64,000 bases of DNA from Tridacna crocea (GCA_943736015.1 OX031057.1:52095001-52159000), one strand, 5' to 3'. Counted from the stretch's first letter, positions 23,401-36,654 are shown. Numbers and translations: made by a program. Notes: generated by a model from the letters alone, not told the origin.

Positions 23401-24769
23401 TGTCCTGGAGATAAAGTCCATTATAAAAATATACGTCAAGCTCTCTTTTTTCCATAACATTCACTGAAAATCGGGTAAGTGTACACATATCAACAAATTG
23501 CACCAGGGTCATGAAAAGTATACAATAAACAACTTCCTATATATAAGAACATTGGGTGTAAGTATGAATTCAGTACCTGAAAAACTGTTAAGAGTATTTC
23601 GCCTGGAAATTTGTGTCTACAGATGGACCGAGAGCAAATGCAATTCCATACCGGTCTCCTCTGTTTCTGGGGACTCTTACCACCCATACGCCACAGAGGC
23701 AAAGGCAGCCACCTATTTCTTAGGCTCCGAGTGGCGGAAGCAAAGCATGGAAACAAACTTAAAAATCATAAAATTCATTATTTCTTATTTTATTCTTTTC
23801 TTCATTTTTTACTTTTTTTGTTTCTTTTGCTTGAAATATTTCAACATTTTTGTACTTTATATATTTTGTAGATTTTTTTACCTTTGCCGTATTATTTGTT
23901 TATAGCAAGCAGGATGATATATAACATATTAAAGATCCAAAATAGGATTGTACATTAAGTATTCTTTTTCCATTACATTGCCATTCATTAAATTAAAACA
24001 AAAAAAATATAAATCAAGCTCCCTTTTTCCATGGATGTAATTACATATATAGAAAAAAAAAGTAGCAACAAACTATCCAGTGGAAGACATGCATGAAGAT
24101 TCATCAATTTTTATCAAGGGCTTTACAAGATATCGGTCTGGGTGGATGGATGGGCAAACAGACTGCAAGTATGAATTCAGTACATGAACTACTGTTAGAG
24201 TATCACGCAGGGCAAATTTGTGTCTACAGACAGACAGACAGACAGCCAGCCAGCCAGCCAGGGCAGTTCCAGTATACCCCTTCCACTTTTTACAGACATA
24301 TAAACAGATAGACAGACATCTATACCACAGAAGGGCTGGTGGAGAAGGGTGATGCACCATACCGGTCTCCTCTGTTTCTGGGGACTCTTACCACAAATAT
24401 GCCACAGAGGCAAAGGCAGCCCCCTATTTCTGAAGTCCCCAGTGGTGGGGGCCCAGCATGGAAACAAACTTAGAAACTATATAATTCATTATTTATTATT
24501 TCTTTATTTTTCTTATTATTTTTTTCTACTTTTTTTTTTAAATTTTTATACTTTTTTCCTTATACGTAAAATATCACAGTCTTTTTGTACTTTTTTTTTT
24601 TATATATTTTATAGTTTTTTTTTTCTCCATTGCTTCTTTTTCTTTTTATAGCAAGCACGTTGATAAAACATAAAAGGTCCAAAATGGGATTGTACATTAA
24701 GTTTTCTTTTTCCATTACATGGCCATTCATTAAATGAAAACAAACAGAGGGATGGACAGACAGCCAAGG

Positions 24770-27700
24770 CGATTCTATTTCTAAGGCCCTGAGTAGCCAC
24801 CTATTTCTTAGGCAACAAGTGGCAGGGGCCCAGCATGGAAACAAACTCAGAAACTATAAAATTCATTATTTCTTATTGTTTTTTTTTTCTATTATTTTTT
24901 TCCCTTTTTTTTTCCCTTTTTTTTCTTATACGTAAAATATTTCTAATTTTTTTTAACTTTTTTAAATACATTTTATAGATTTTTTTTTTCTTCTTTGCTG
25001 TTTTTTTTTGTTTTTCTGTAAAAGAAAGCAGTATGATTAAACATATAAGAGATCCGTAATGGAATGTACATTGTCTTCATTTTCCGTAACATGGAATTTC
25101 ACAAAATGAAAACAAAGAAATTTTATATCAAGCCCCCTTTTTGCATGACATGTCACTACTAATATAGAAAAAAAAAAATAGTATCAACAAACTATCCAAT
25201 TAAAGACGGGCATGAAGTTCATGAATTTTCATCAAGGACTTTACAAGGTATCGGTCTGGGAGAACAAATGGACAAATAGACTGCAAGTATGAATTCAGTT
25301 CCTAAAAAATTGCTAGATTATTTCCCCCCGGCAAAATTTGTGTCTACAGACTCATGGACAGACAGCCAAAACTATTCCAGAATACCACATCCACTTTTTA
25401 AGACCGGTGCCTTGACAGATAGACAACTATACCAAAGAAGGGCTGGAGGAGAAGGGTGATGCTCCATATCGGTCTCCTCTGTTTCTGGGGACTCTTACCA
25501 CCCATATGCCACAGAGGCGAAGGCAGCCTCCTATTTCTAAGGCCCCGAAAGGCGGGGGCCCGGCATGGAAACAAACTAAGAAAGTATAAAATTCATTATT
25601 TCTTATTGTTTTTTTTTTTTTCCCCATTATTTTTTTCCTTTTTTTTTTTTCCTTTTTTTTTCTTATACGTAAAATATTTCAATCTTTTTTAACTTTTTTA
25701 AATACATTTTATAGATTTTTTTTCTTCTTTGCTGTTTTTTTTTTTGTTTTGTTTTTCTGTAAAAGAAAGCAGTATGATAAAACATATAAGAGATCCGTAA
25801 TGGAATGTACATTGTCTTCATTTTCCGTAACATGGAATTTCACAAAATGAAAACAAAAGAAATTATATATCAAGCCCCCTTTTTGCATGACATGTCACTA
25901 CTTATATAAAAAAAAAAAAATAGTATCAACAAACTATCCAATAAAAGACGGGCATGAAGTTCATGAATTTTCATCAAGGACTTTACAAGGTATCGGTCTG
26001 GGAGAACAAATGGACAAATAGACTGCAAGTATGAATTCAGTTCCTGAAAAATTGCTAGATTATTTCCCCCCGGCAAATTTGTGTCTATAGACTCATGGAC
26101 AGACAGCCAAAACTATTCCAGAATACCACATCCACTTTTTAAGACAGATGCCCTGACAGATAGACAACTATACCAAAGAAGGGCTGGTGGAGAAAGGTGA
26201 TGCTCCATATCAGTCTCCTCTGTTTCTGGGGACTCTTACCACCCATATGCCACAGAGGCGAAGGCAGCCTCCTATTTCTAAGGCCCCGAGAGGCGGGGGC
26301 CCGGCATGGAAACAAACTAAGAAACTATAAAATTCATTATTTCTTATTCTTCTTTTTTCTTCTATTATTTTTTTCCGTTTTTTTTTTTTTCATTTTTTTT
26401 TCTTATACGTAAAATATTTCAATCTTTTTTAACTTTTTTAAATACATTTTGTAGATTTTTTTTTCTTCTTTGCTGTTTTTTTATTGTTTTTCTGTAAAAG
26501 AAAGCAGTATGATAAAACATATAAGAGATCTGTAATGGAATGTACATTGTCTTCATTTTCCGTAACATGGAATTTCACAAAATGAAAACAAAAGAAATTA
26601 TATATCAAGCCCCCTTTTTGCATAACATGTCACTACTTATATAGAAAAAAAAAATAGTATCAACAAACTATCCAATGAAAGACGGGCATGAAGTTCATGA
26701 ATTTTCATCAAGGACTTTACAAGGTATCGGTCTGGGAGAACAAATGGACAAATAGACTGCAAGTATGAATTCAGTACCTGAAAAATTGCTAGAGTATTTC
26801 CCCCTGGCAAATTTGTGTCTACAGACTCATGGACAGACAGCCAAAACTATTCCAGTATTCCACATCCACTTTTTAAGACAGATGCCCTGACAGATAGACA
26901 ACTATACCAAAGAAGGGCTGGTGGAGAAGGGTGATGCTCCATATCGGTCTCCTCTGTTTCTGGGGACTCTTACCACCCATATGCCACAGAGGCGAAGGCA
27001 GCTTCCTATTTTTAAGGCCCCGAGAAGCGGGGTCCCGGCATGGAAACAAACTAAGAAACTATAAAATTCATTATTTCTTCCTTTATCATTTTTCTCAATT
27101 GTTTTTTTAGTTCTTTTTTTCTTATACGTAAAATATTTCAGTCTTTTTGTACTTTTTATGTATATTTTATAGATTTTTTTTTCTTTACAGGTTTTTTGTT
27201 TTTCACGTCATAGCAAGCAGTATGATAAAACATGTAAGAGATCCATAATGGGACTGTTCATTAAGTCTTTTTTTTCCAAATCATGGCCTTTTATAAAACA
27301 AAAGCAAAGAAAATATACATTACGCCCTTTTTTTCCATGACATGTAATTACATATATAGAAAAAAATAGGTTCAACAATTTATCCAATGGAAGACATGTA
27401 TGAAATTTCATCAATTTTCATCAAGGGCTCTATTACAAGATATCGGTCTGGGGGATGGATGGACAAACAGACTGTATGAATTCAGTACCTGAAAAAATGT
27501 TTAGAGTATTTCAAATGGCATGTTTGTATCTACAGATGGACAGACAGACAGCCAGGGAGATACCAGTTAATCCCTCTCCACTTTTTTAGGACAGGTGCCC
27601 TGATAGATAGACAACTATACAAAAGAAGAGCTGGTGGAGAAGGTTGATGCTCCATATCAGTCTCCTCTGTTTCTGGGGACTCTTACCACTCATACACCAC

Positions 27701-28294
27701 AGAGGCCAAGGCAAACACATATTTTTAAGGCCCCGAGAGAAATGGAAACAAACTTAGAAACTATAAAATTCATTATTTCTTATTATTTCTTTTTTATTAT
27801 TTTCTTTTTATTTATTCTTTTTTTCTTATACATAAAATATTTCAATCTTTTTGTATTTTTTTTATATTTTATAGTTTTTTTTTCTTCACTGCTGATTTTT
27901 GGGTGTTTTTTTTTCACAGGAAGCAGTATGATAAAACATACCAAAGATCCATAATTGAATTGTACATTAAGTCTCCTTTTTCCATTGCATGGCCTTTCAT
28001 TAAAGGAAAACAAAGAAAATATACATCACACCCCCTTTTTCCATGGCATGTTATTTCATATGTTGAAAAAAAAATCAAGAAACTTTTCAATGGAAGACAT
28101 GCATGAAGTTTCATCAAGGACTACAAGATATTGGTCTGGGGGGATCGATGGGCAAACAGACTATTATTGGTCCATTATGAAATTACACATTTAGCCCCCT
28201 TTTTTCATGTTATGGCATTTCATGAAATAAAAACAAATGATTGTTGTCTGTGTCTTATGATAAACAACATAATGATAAATATTCACAACATTAA
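24770..28294 (+). repeat. Higher-order block 2, two monomers longer
   Basis: Same monomer order as block 1 but with two extra ~737-bp monomers (25477-26218 and 26218-26952), which account for the ~1475-bp change in offset. Similarity to block 1 stops near 28294. Confidence 0.75.
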
Positions 28295-29564
28295 TTTATT
28301 AATTTATTTATTTCTATATTTTTTTATTATTTTTTTCTATTTTTGTTATTCTTTTTTCCTTATACGTAAAATATCTCAGTCTTTTTGTACTTTTTTATAT
28401 ATATATCTTATAGATTTTTTTTCTCCTTTGCTTTTTTTCTTTTTATAGCAAGCACATTGATAAAATATAAAAGGTCCAAAATGGGATTGTACATTAAGTT
28501 TTTTTTTCCATTACATGGCCATTCATCAAATGAAAACAAAGAAAATATAAATCAAGCCTCCTTTTTCCCTGACATATAACATATAGAGTATATTGCCTAG
28601 CAAATTAACAGACACTGGACAGATAGCCAGGGCAATTCTTGTATAGCCCCCTACACTTTTTAAAGACAGGGGCCCCAACAGACAGTCAGGTGAACGGATA
28701 GACAGACAATTTTACCAAAGAAGAGCTGTCCAAGAAGGGTGATACTCCATATCGGTCTCCTCTGTTTCTGGGGACTCTTACCACCCATATGCCACAGAGG
28801 TGAAGGCAGCCACCTATTTCTAAGGCCCCAAATGGCGGGGGCCTAGCATGGAAACAAACTTAGAAACTACAAAGTTAATTATTTCTTATTATCTTTTTTT
28901 TATTATTCTATTTCCTCTTTTTTTTAACTTCCTTTTTTTTCATTTACGTAAAATATTTCAATCATTTTGTACTTTTATATATATATATTTTGTAGATTTT
29001 TTTTGTTTTCTTTGCTGTTTTTTGTTGTTTTGTTAATAGCAAAATGGGATGTACATTAAGTCTCCTATTTCCATCACATTGCATTTCATTAAATGAAAAA
29101 AAAAAAATATATATATATATATAGCAAGCCCCTCTTTTCCATGACATGTCATATATATAGAGAGAAAAAAAAAGTAGAATCATCAATCTATCCACTTGAA
29201 GACATGCATTCAGTTTAATCAATTTTCATCAAGGACTTTACAAGATAGTGGTCTGGTCAGATGGATGGGCAAACAGGCTAAGTATGAATTCAGTACATGA
29301 AAAACTTAAGAGTATTTGTCTACAGACGGACGGACAGACAGCCAATGTGATTTCAGTATACCTCTCCTCCACTTTTTTAAGACAGATTCACAACTATACC
29401 AAAGAAGAGCTAGTGGAGAAGGGTGATGCTCCACATTGGTCTCCTCTGTTTCTGGGGACTCTTACCACCCATATGCCACAGAGGCAAAGGCAGTCACTTA
29501 TTTCTTAGGCTCCGAGTGGCAGGGGCCCAGCATGGAAACAAACTTAGAAATAATAAAATTAAGG

Positions 29565-30140
29565 TCCATGACTGAGAAAACTAGAGCTGTCAGTGAATGT
29601 GAATTAATTCCCCTGCCAACGCTTAGACTTAAAAAATTGTCAAGTTCAAGGAGAGAGAATTCCTCAACAAAGAAGATTTGACAGTTGAAAATTGCGTCTT
29701 GCAAATTTTCAATATATGTTCAATATATGTGCAAAGTTGCATTACAGTTGAAGGAAAACTGTAGGAGGAGATCGTGACACAAAATTATTAGTATTCTGTA
29801 CACAGACGGACACATGGATGGATACACAGACAGACAGGCTGATTCCAGTACACCCCGAAAACATTCGTTAAGCTGGGGTTTTGCAGGGTGTTTTGTGGGG
29901 GTATAACAAATAATCAAATAAAAACATTGTCAATGTCAACCTCCCCAAAAAAACTTTCTTAAAAATTCCACAGAAGGACAGACAGCCATGGCAATTCCAG
30001 TATACCCCCATTAACTTTGTTGTGAGGAGGTATAATGAAGGTAATCTCCAGTCTAATCTTGGTCTAGAATGAAGCAACAGTCAGCATGAACATGGATTTA
30101 AGATCAGACAGCACTTATCAGGCTTAAAAACATGAATGTT
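29565..30140 (+). repeat. Dispersed repeats ending in 'gattccagtataccccc'
   Basis: Two partial copies share a GACAGACAG run, 'gattccagtaca/tacccc' and a terminal 'gtgggggtataa' (29815-29905; 29970-30035). A related end occurs at 9240-9315. Confidence 0.5.
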
Positions 30141-30154
30141 AAAAAAAATGGAAT

Positions 30155-30260
30155 TTTTCACTGACTGGGCAGAAAACATTGTTGTAAATTCTAGAAAATG
30201 CTGGTTTCTCCTTTTTCCGCTGTGTTGTCATAAACCCTCTGTCTCATGGTCGTTAAAACA
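30155..30260 (+). mobile_element. TTAA hairpin MITE fragment
   Basis: Diverged remnant with parts of both hairpin arms ('gcagaaaacattgttgtaaattctagaaaatgctggtt', 'ctcctttttccgctgtgttgtc'). Confidence 0.45.
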
Positions 30261-30904
30261 GGATCGAAAGGTACAAGGATAAACCTGAAGTTGAAGGCTA
30301 CATAAGGAGATTATTCCAAGTGGCACAAGCAATTTCGTTGAAATGGTATCACCCGCCGAAAAAGACCTTTCTTGATACAAACATATTAGAGGTATTGTGT
30401 TTTGCATACATGTACATGTGGCCTTTTTGTTAATGGTCTGTGATGAAATGATACATTAAGCTCCGTTTTTCCATGGGACAGCATTTCATTACATAAAAAA
30501 ATATATAAGAGGTCCATGATTACACATTAAGTTTTCCTTTTTACAGAACTTCGCATTTCATGTAAAGAAAAATTGCATCAACAGACTATCCAATGGAGGG
30601 CATGCACAAGGTTTGACCATTTTTATCCAGCACTTTAGAAGACATCCCTCTCACAATCTACTCCATCACATTGCTGCCATTGCAAGCAGCTAGCTAGAGA
30701 CTAAAGTGTTGGAATTTGTAGCACCTGCCTTGGTAACTCAGTGCATATATTGTGTTACTTGTGATCTAAAAGGTTTATGAACAGACTGATGGATGGACAG
30801 TTGGATGCACGATGGACTCATTGGTCATTGGGTTTTATCAACCAGTAAAAATATTATGCTTCATGAAACAATGTCAGTAGGTTGGAGATACATTGATAAA
30901 AAAT

Positions 30905-31625
30905 TAAATTTGACATGAAGCCCCCTTTTTCCATGATACAGCGATAAGCTGCAAAACCCTGACAACATGCCCAGTCACATGATCTCTGAAAATCTCATCT
31001 GAATCTGTTGAGATATGTGCGATAAAAAATTAAATTTAACATGAGGCCCCTTTTTATCAAAATACAGCAATAAATTGCAAAACCCTGACAACATGCCTAA
31101 GGTCACATGATCAGTGAAAATTTCATCCAAATCTGTTGAGATATGTCCAATAATTAGAGAACAAAGTTGGTGAACAAATGAAATTTAACATGAAGCTGCC
31201 TTATTCTATGATGCACCTACAAATCCCAAAACCTTGACATGGGAGGCTTTGCTTTCACAAGAAATCGAATGAAATAAAATATGAAAGCCCCCTTTTTCCA
31301 TGACGAAGCTACAAATTGCAAAACCTTGACAATATACGAAGGGTCACATGATGAGAGACTTACTGTGAAAATTCCATCCAAATCTGCCAAGAAATGTGGG
31401 AAGCGTTGCGTTCACAAGAAATAGAATGAAATAGAACATGAAGCCCCCTTTTTCCATGACACAGCTACAACTTGCAAAACCTTGACAGCATGCAATAGGT
31501 CACATGATGAGACACATTCTGTGAAAATTCGGTTCAAATCTGTCCAGAAATGTGTGAGGAGTTGCATTCAAAAGAAATGGAATGAAGTATAATATGAAGC
31601 CCCCTTTTTCCATGACACAGCATTA
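30905..31625 (+). repeat. Tandem array of ~90-160-bp units
   Basis: Units begin 'acatgaagccccctttttccatgac' near 30914, 31040, 31190, 31280, 31440 and 31595. They continue 'cagctacaa-ttgcaaaaccttgacaa-atgc...cacatgatgagac...tgtgaaaattccatccaaatctg'. The opening block also occurs in the 730-bp monomers. Confidence 0.8.
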
Positions 31626-31859
31626 CAAAAACAAGGATATATAACTGTTGTGGTGTTGCAAGGTCAATCTGGGTTAAACTCTTTTCCCTGCATTTGCTAA
31701 TGGTGGTTGATACATGTGAGAAGTTCAATGTGAAAACTCTGTATAGTTTTCAAGAAAAGACTCAAAAACATCAAAAGTGTGCTCAACCAGGTAACTTAAA
31801 ATTGCTCCCAGTCAGCCATTTTGCATCAAATCACAAAAACAAAAAAAAAAAGGGTCATG

Positions 31860-32035
31860 GCAGAATGGGTTATTGTGCATATGTGTAAAGTTTTATGAAA
31901 TTCAGTCCAATGGTATTGGAGATATTCACTGAGACAGGCACACAGACGGATGAACAGATGGATGAACAGACAGACGGAAGGACGGACGGACAATGCTAAA
32001 ACTATATCCCTCCGCCTACAGTGGGGGATAATAAT
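31860..32035 (+). repeat. Dispersed repeat tail with GACGGAC run
   Basis: 'cagtccaatggtattggagatattcac' is followed by GACAGACGGA-type runs and 'ctatatccctccgcctacagtgggggataata'. Confidence 0.45.
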
Positions 32036-32092
32036 CATGTACAACATATTCTGTGAGGTATTCTTGTGAGAATAGCCTTGAAATTGCATTAC

Positions 32093-32312
32093 CTATCAGG
32101 ACCAAAATCACTGCAAACCTTGGTGATTTGGCAGCAAGTTCAATCACCTCTAGGAACATACCCTGTGTTGATAACCTGTTGATGACAGCATGACACTGGC
32201 ATGTCACTTTCACACAAGTGGGGTGTGATGAGACAATTCTGGCAATCTTCAGAACATCACTGACGACAAGCCGTTGGTATTCCATCCCAAAGTGGGGCGT
32301 AACCTCGACAGT
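32093..32312 (-). CDS. Possible coding exon, unidentified
   Basis: An uninterrupted ~73-codon frame on the minus strand, bounded by ...CCACAG at its start and GTAATG after its end, which fit splice sites. The reading begins TVEVTPHFGMEYQRLVVSDV and ends SPRFAVILVLI. Composition is protein-like (helical, Leu/Ile/Val-rich, four Cys) unlike the surrounding repeats. I do not recognise the family. It could be one exon of a larger gene or a relic. Confidence 0.3.
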
Positions 32313-32319
32313 CTGTGGT

Positions 32320-33060
32320 CACAACACACAATATATCTTCTTTTCCAGGATAAAACCACGGAAACATCAGGTTTATGAGAATGTTGACCCATTTTAGGGT
32401 GAAAACACCCTCTGATTACCAGCTACACTTCACCAGGAGGCACCCAGTAAACACTGTGATGACTGTGAGGATGGGGCTTTCACAAGAGACTTAGGCCGAT
32501 CTTACTTAAAGTAGATTCTGAATTTGTATTATCTGACCCTTCATGAATTGCATAAAGGAGACTGGTTGCTAAAAATCATGAGCCAAGTACAACTTAAAGT
32601 TCATTTTGCAGATATGGTAGATCAAGTTCAGACTGCACAGAGCATGCAGTATCATCTGTGATGTGCAATGCCTGATGGTTTGTTCGGTGTTCTGGTGAAA
32701 TCAACCTTGAAATTACACAATCTATGTCTGTTCTATTAAAATTAATTGTCCTTTTCTTATTTGGCAGGCACTTTCAAGGGTCAAGCTTATACCATTACCC
32801 CCCCCCCCCCCCCCCATCCCTTTTAGAAAATTTCAACTACTCTAACTTGAACACTGCTAGAGAAATGAAGACCAAGCGTGTTCATGTTGCCTTAAATGTG
32901 GAGAGACTTATACATGAAAATACTGTTAAATGGAACAACAGGCCCATGAGGGCCCAAATCGCTCTACCAGCAATTACTGACCAGTAAAGTGAAAGAAGCA
33001 GTTAAATTTATGCTAAATTTTCCTACAGTATCATCAGCTTCAAGCCATAGGGAAAAATTT
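32320..33060. other. No gene recognised; 18-C run
   Basis: Mostly unique-looking sequence with a homopolymer of 18 C at 32798-32815 and a dispersed-repeat head near 32940 ('aggcccatgagggcccaaatcgctc'). Confidence 0.45.
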
Positions 33061-33070
33061 TCTAATTCCT

Positions 33071-33299
33071 TTAACCCTTTACCACACAATGACAAATTTT
33101 GACGACCCTTGGAAACAAGCATTTTGAAAACAACGTTGTAAAAGGAGAAAGTACTGGTAAGAAGCATTTTCTCCTTTTCCTACAATGTTTTCTATCCTAT
33201 CAATAAATAGTTGCACCATTTGAGTGATATTGAAATTGTCGTCTGCAAATGCTTTCATTTTGAAAAGGTCTAAAATTTTGTTGTCTGGTAAAGAGTTAA
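33071..33299 (+). mobile_element. TTAA hairpin MITE, full length
   Basis: TTAA at 33071-33074 and 33296-33299. Confidence 0.85.
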
Positions 33300-33509
33300 C
33301 CTTTTCCCAAATGACAAACATTTGGACTGGACCAAATTGACAGCATTTGCAGACGACAATTCAACTCTTGCTGAAAAGATGATTTCTGTCTATGATAAGG
33401 TAGAAAACATTGTGGGAAAAGGAGAAAATTTTCGCCTTTTCTCGCAATGTTCTGAAAAGGCTACAATTCCAGACCCGTAAAAAGCAGGGATTGTTTGGGA
33501 AAGGGTTAA
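33296..33509 (-). mobile_element. TTAA hairpin MITE with central hairpin deletion
   Basis: TTAA at 33296-33299 (shared with its left neighbour) and 33506-33509. About 20 bp of the palindrome centre are missing ('ggagaaaattttcgccttttctcgc'). Confidence 0.8.
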
Positions 33510-33779
33510 AGCAATATTTCAGGAAATTTCTGTCATTTTCTAACATCCATTAGTCACTAATGCCAAAATGATGTGACAGTTGGAGTAACAGAATACAAAC
33601 AGCCCAATACATATCTTGCAATGGAAAAAATGGGCAATAATCATGGAAAATCCTCAAATCTTTAGAAATCACTCCAATTTCAACACGGCTTTATTAATCA
33701 CTGTCATACAGCATAGCATCAAGCTTTAAAAAAGTTCAACAAATAATTTGGACTTAATTTGGACACAAGAATCAGCCAA

Positions 33780-33950
33780 CAAATATAGTAGCTTTGAAAT
33801 ACTGAGGGAAAAACAGAAAATGTTTGTAAACAACATTTTCACTAACATTTTGTACCAGTCTTAAAGAACCTTTTCGCTCCTTGAGCCGTGCTCAATTTGT
33901 TTTCTACAAATCCTTTCAATTTTGTTGTGTCTAAAATTTATCACGAATAT
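33780..33950 (+). mobile_element. TTAA hairpin MITE, degraded
   Basis: Hairpin remnant 'aaaacagaaaatgtttgtaaacaacattttc' followed by a recognisable 3' flank ('ctacaaatcctttcaattt'). Confidence 0.5.
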
Positions 33951-34124
33951 AATGTATATAAATGGACAGATGGATGGATAGATGACCAAAACCATGCCTT
34001 TGCACTGGCCTTAGGCCTGTAGAGCAATCCACACCTTGATTTTTTTTCTCATATTAACTCTCTAAACACAAACTTGAAAATAACTTCAATAAAGTGCAAC
34101 AATAAATGAATTATGTAACCCTTA

Positions 34125-34345
34125 TGATTGTACGGTGTTTGATGCTGTTTTTCAACATTATTTCAGTTATATTGCTACAGCCAGAGTACCTATCTATGCT
34201 TTCCTGGAGTCTCTTTTACTAGTACTCCACATAATCTTCTTTCCACTGGGTGCTTTCCCACATACATGTAATCATTGTTGAGACAATAGTCAGCTGTGAG
34301 AGAGGAGTGAATCCCCACAAAGAAATTTGCTGAGCTGGGTGTGGA
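34125..34345 (-). mobile_element. SINE, body only
   Basis: Matches the body of the SINEs at 8661 and 35815 ('caacattatttcagttatat', 'cttttactagtactcc'). A G-run replaces the tRNA-like head. Confidence 0.55.
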
Positions 34346-34639
34346 ATGAATGGGGGGGGGCGGTCGTAAAGTTGTGAAAAATGTTAAAAGCATGTTGTCA
34401 ACAAAAAGAAAAAGTAGAATTTTTTTCTATCAATTCCACAAAACCTTTCCTAAACTTTCAATTTGCTCTGTTTAGTGTCAGGGAAATTCCAGTCAAAAAA
34501 GTACAGAATTATAGAAGTCTTATATCTTAAGTGAATAGACCACAATTTTCGGTTTCTAAGCACAAAAGAGGAGATATACTGTCTCTAAAGTTGGATCAAA
34601 ACAAACCGGAATGGTTATTGATCTTTCAGGGGTAGATTA

Positions 34640-35690
34640 TTGTAAAAAACATTATCCTCTCAAGCTTTATTTTCTCTATCAGAGATATCAAAGCTCCTAG
34701 TATATTAATTGTCACCAGCTAGTTTAAAAAGAAATTATTTTAAGGTAAGAATCCAAGCAGTAAGTGCAATGGTAGGTAAAAATATGCAAGCCATATACTG
34801 ATTTGGATCCAGGAAAAACTCTTCAAGTAAGATGTATTTTGAATTTGGTAGGACTGAAGATTATCATAGGACTGAAGATTATCTCAGTGAGTATTAGGTA
34901 ATAACAAGGGCCAATGTCAGCTACTCTAATACTGGTAAAAGTCTAGGTTCTATCCATACAGTTAAGGAAGAGTTTGAGTTACACCATTTTAAGTCCTGGT
35001 TAGGACAATTTTAGGCAAGATTTATCACACAAGCTCATTACTTTCCAAGGTCCTCGAAAAAATATATTATTACTAGCCTTGTACTAGTCTTTACACATTT
35101 TTTTGCATTCTAGTCTTGCTCTCTGCAGTATGTGAAATTTATTTAAATCACAATCTTTGATTAGAAATTGAAAAAAGTCCATTGATGTGTTCTGTAAAAA
35201 TGGTCTGCCCCATGGGTGATTTACGTGATAATCATTTTCCATTTCTTCACTTTGAAGAAATACTACAGATGTGTAAGATTGATTTTACACTTGAACACAG
35301 CTGTCCCTGAATAGACCGACAACTTTTCTAGCTTGCCTTGATCCGTCCTTGGTGACAGCATTCTCACCCCATCTGTGGACAGTTGCCAATCTGCCATTAT
35401 CCTGGACTTAGGCTAGTACTAGTCTAGCTTGTATAAAATATCTTGCTAACTATAACTGTACAAACCATGACTTATTCTGATGGAAATCTTACCCTCCCAA
35501 AAATTTATGGATAGAGAAAGACAAGGGCTGTTGTAATGAATTCTCTACAATTATCTGCATTGAACAGAGAAAAATAAATCATGCCGGGATTATTTTCCTA
35601 CAATTATCTGCCCCTTAATAGGTCAACAAGCTTTCTGAAGTGAATTGATCCGTCATTGGTGTCAGTATATTTCAACTTTTCTGTTCATAA
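34640..35690 (+). repeat. Dispersed repeat family, copies 2 and 3
   Basis: Shares 'gggccaatgtcagctactctaatactgg' and 'cacagctgtccctgaatagaccgacaacttttctagcttgccttgatccgtc' with 5620-6270. A second short copy of the latter block lies at 35610-35665. Confidence 0.65.
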
Positions 35691-35814
35691 CATGAAAATC
35701 TGTTGGATTTTAGAAGATATAACTCCTAAATTGACACAACTTTTCTCACTTATTTCAGCAAAATAATCAAATAAAGTCTGTTAAAAATGACGTTTTTACG
35801 TCAATTATTTTGAT

Positions 35815-36080
35815 TGGTTGGTTGTATTGGAGATTAACGCCACATAACAGCTAAGATCATATCATGGCGGTCAGTGACGCACATGTGTGTTTCCTGGTTT
35901 TCTCATACCAGTACTAACACAACCTTCTTTCCAAAGCCACCAACTACTTTTCTCACATGCTTCAGCAGAGGTGAGAGGCGAAAATACACCGGAAAGAAAG
36001 TTTGCCTCAACCTGGTATCAAACTCAGAACCATCAGGTCATGAGTCCGACATGCTCACCACTGAGCCACCTGGGCCAGCT
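35815..36080 (-). mobile_element. tRNA-derived SINE with perfect 12-bp target duplication
   Basis: AATTATTTTGAT flanks both sides (35803-35814 and 36081-36092). On the minus strand the head has an A-box-like GGTGGCTCAGTGGTGAGCAT and a B-box-like region GAGTTTGATACC; the 3' end is an AACC-type tail. The body resembles bivalve tRNA SINEs such as the RUDI type (recollection, not checked). Confidence 0.92.
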
Positions 36081-36654
36081 AATTATTTTGATAAGTTGTG
36101 TCTGAAACATTGAGTCAACATGGGACTGGAGAATGTTTCTAAAGCATGCAAATGTTAATGAAATTTGACTGAAATGATCAAGTCAACTTAAATCAGACAC
36201 CGGGTCCGATAGTGGATCAGAGCAAAATAAGAGTTTAGGTTTTTTGTGAAACTGGCTCCAGGTTTGTGCAATTTCGGCTCAAGAATAAACTTAGGTTTTT
36301 TATCCTGAATAAGAATAATTCTTTTTAATTTACCTCTGAGATTACACACTACTTTCATTTGGCCCATTCGTTTCTTAAGACAGGAAATTTATGTAACTAA
36401 ATATGGAAAAATGCATTGACAGCAACCACATTTGACTTTAGAGAAAGTTTCCATTGCTTGTCTCTGCCATTACAACAGGAAACTCTTTTTGGTGTGTAAT
36501 TTTTCCATTTGCGTACATGTATTTTCATTTGTAATCTTGTCTTCATTTTGGGTGAAATAGACTCAAACTTATTCCTCATTTCTCTGGCAGCATAAAAATC
36601 AGAGTAGACAAAAACATTATGTGGGGATAATGGCATAAGCTTGACCTCCTTACA

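Larger units (their letters stand above)
21085..29565 (+). repeat. ~730-bp monomer tandem array with higher-order structure
   Basis: The block 'ctctgtttctggggactctta' recurs at 21961, 22687, 23659, 24370, 25477, 26218, 26952, 27665, 28760 and 29444. Spacings are mostly 684-741 bp, with longer ones of about 972, 1107 and 1095. Each monomer carries: 'caagggctttacaagatatcggtctgg', a (GACA)n purine run, 'gctggtggagaagggtgatgctcc', the diagnostic block, 'gcatggaaacaaact', a long T-rich tract with 'cttatacgtaaaatattt', and 'aagcccccttttt-catgacatg'. Repeated open frames on both strands (60-138 codons) follow the monomer and are interrupted by low-complexity T tracts, so I do not call genes. Confidence 0.88.

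Noticed and set aside
21085..29565. CRISPR-like array
   Set aside because: The repeats are ~730-bp similar monomers, not short identical repeats with unique spacers, and the sequence is clearly animal nuclear DNA.
21940..29681. Open frames up to 138 codons on both strands, such as those reading ...GNKLRNYKIHYF
   Set aside because: They recur with each ~730-bp monomer, run into T-rich low-complexity sequence, and differ by shifts between monomers, so they are repeat translations rather than a gene family.
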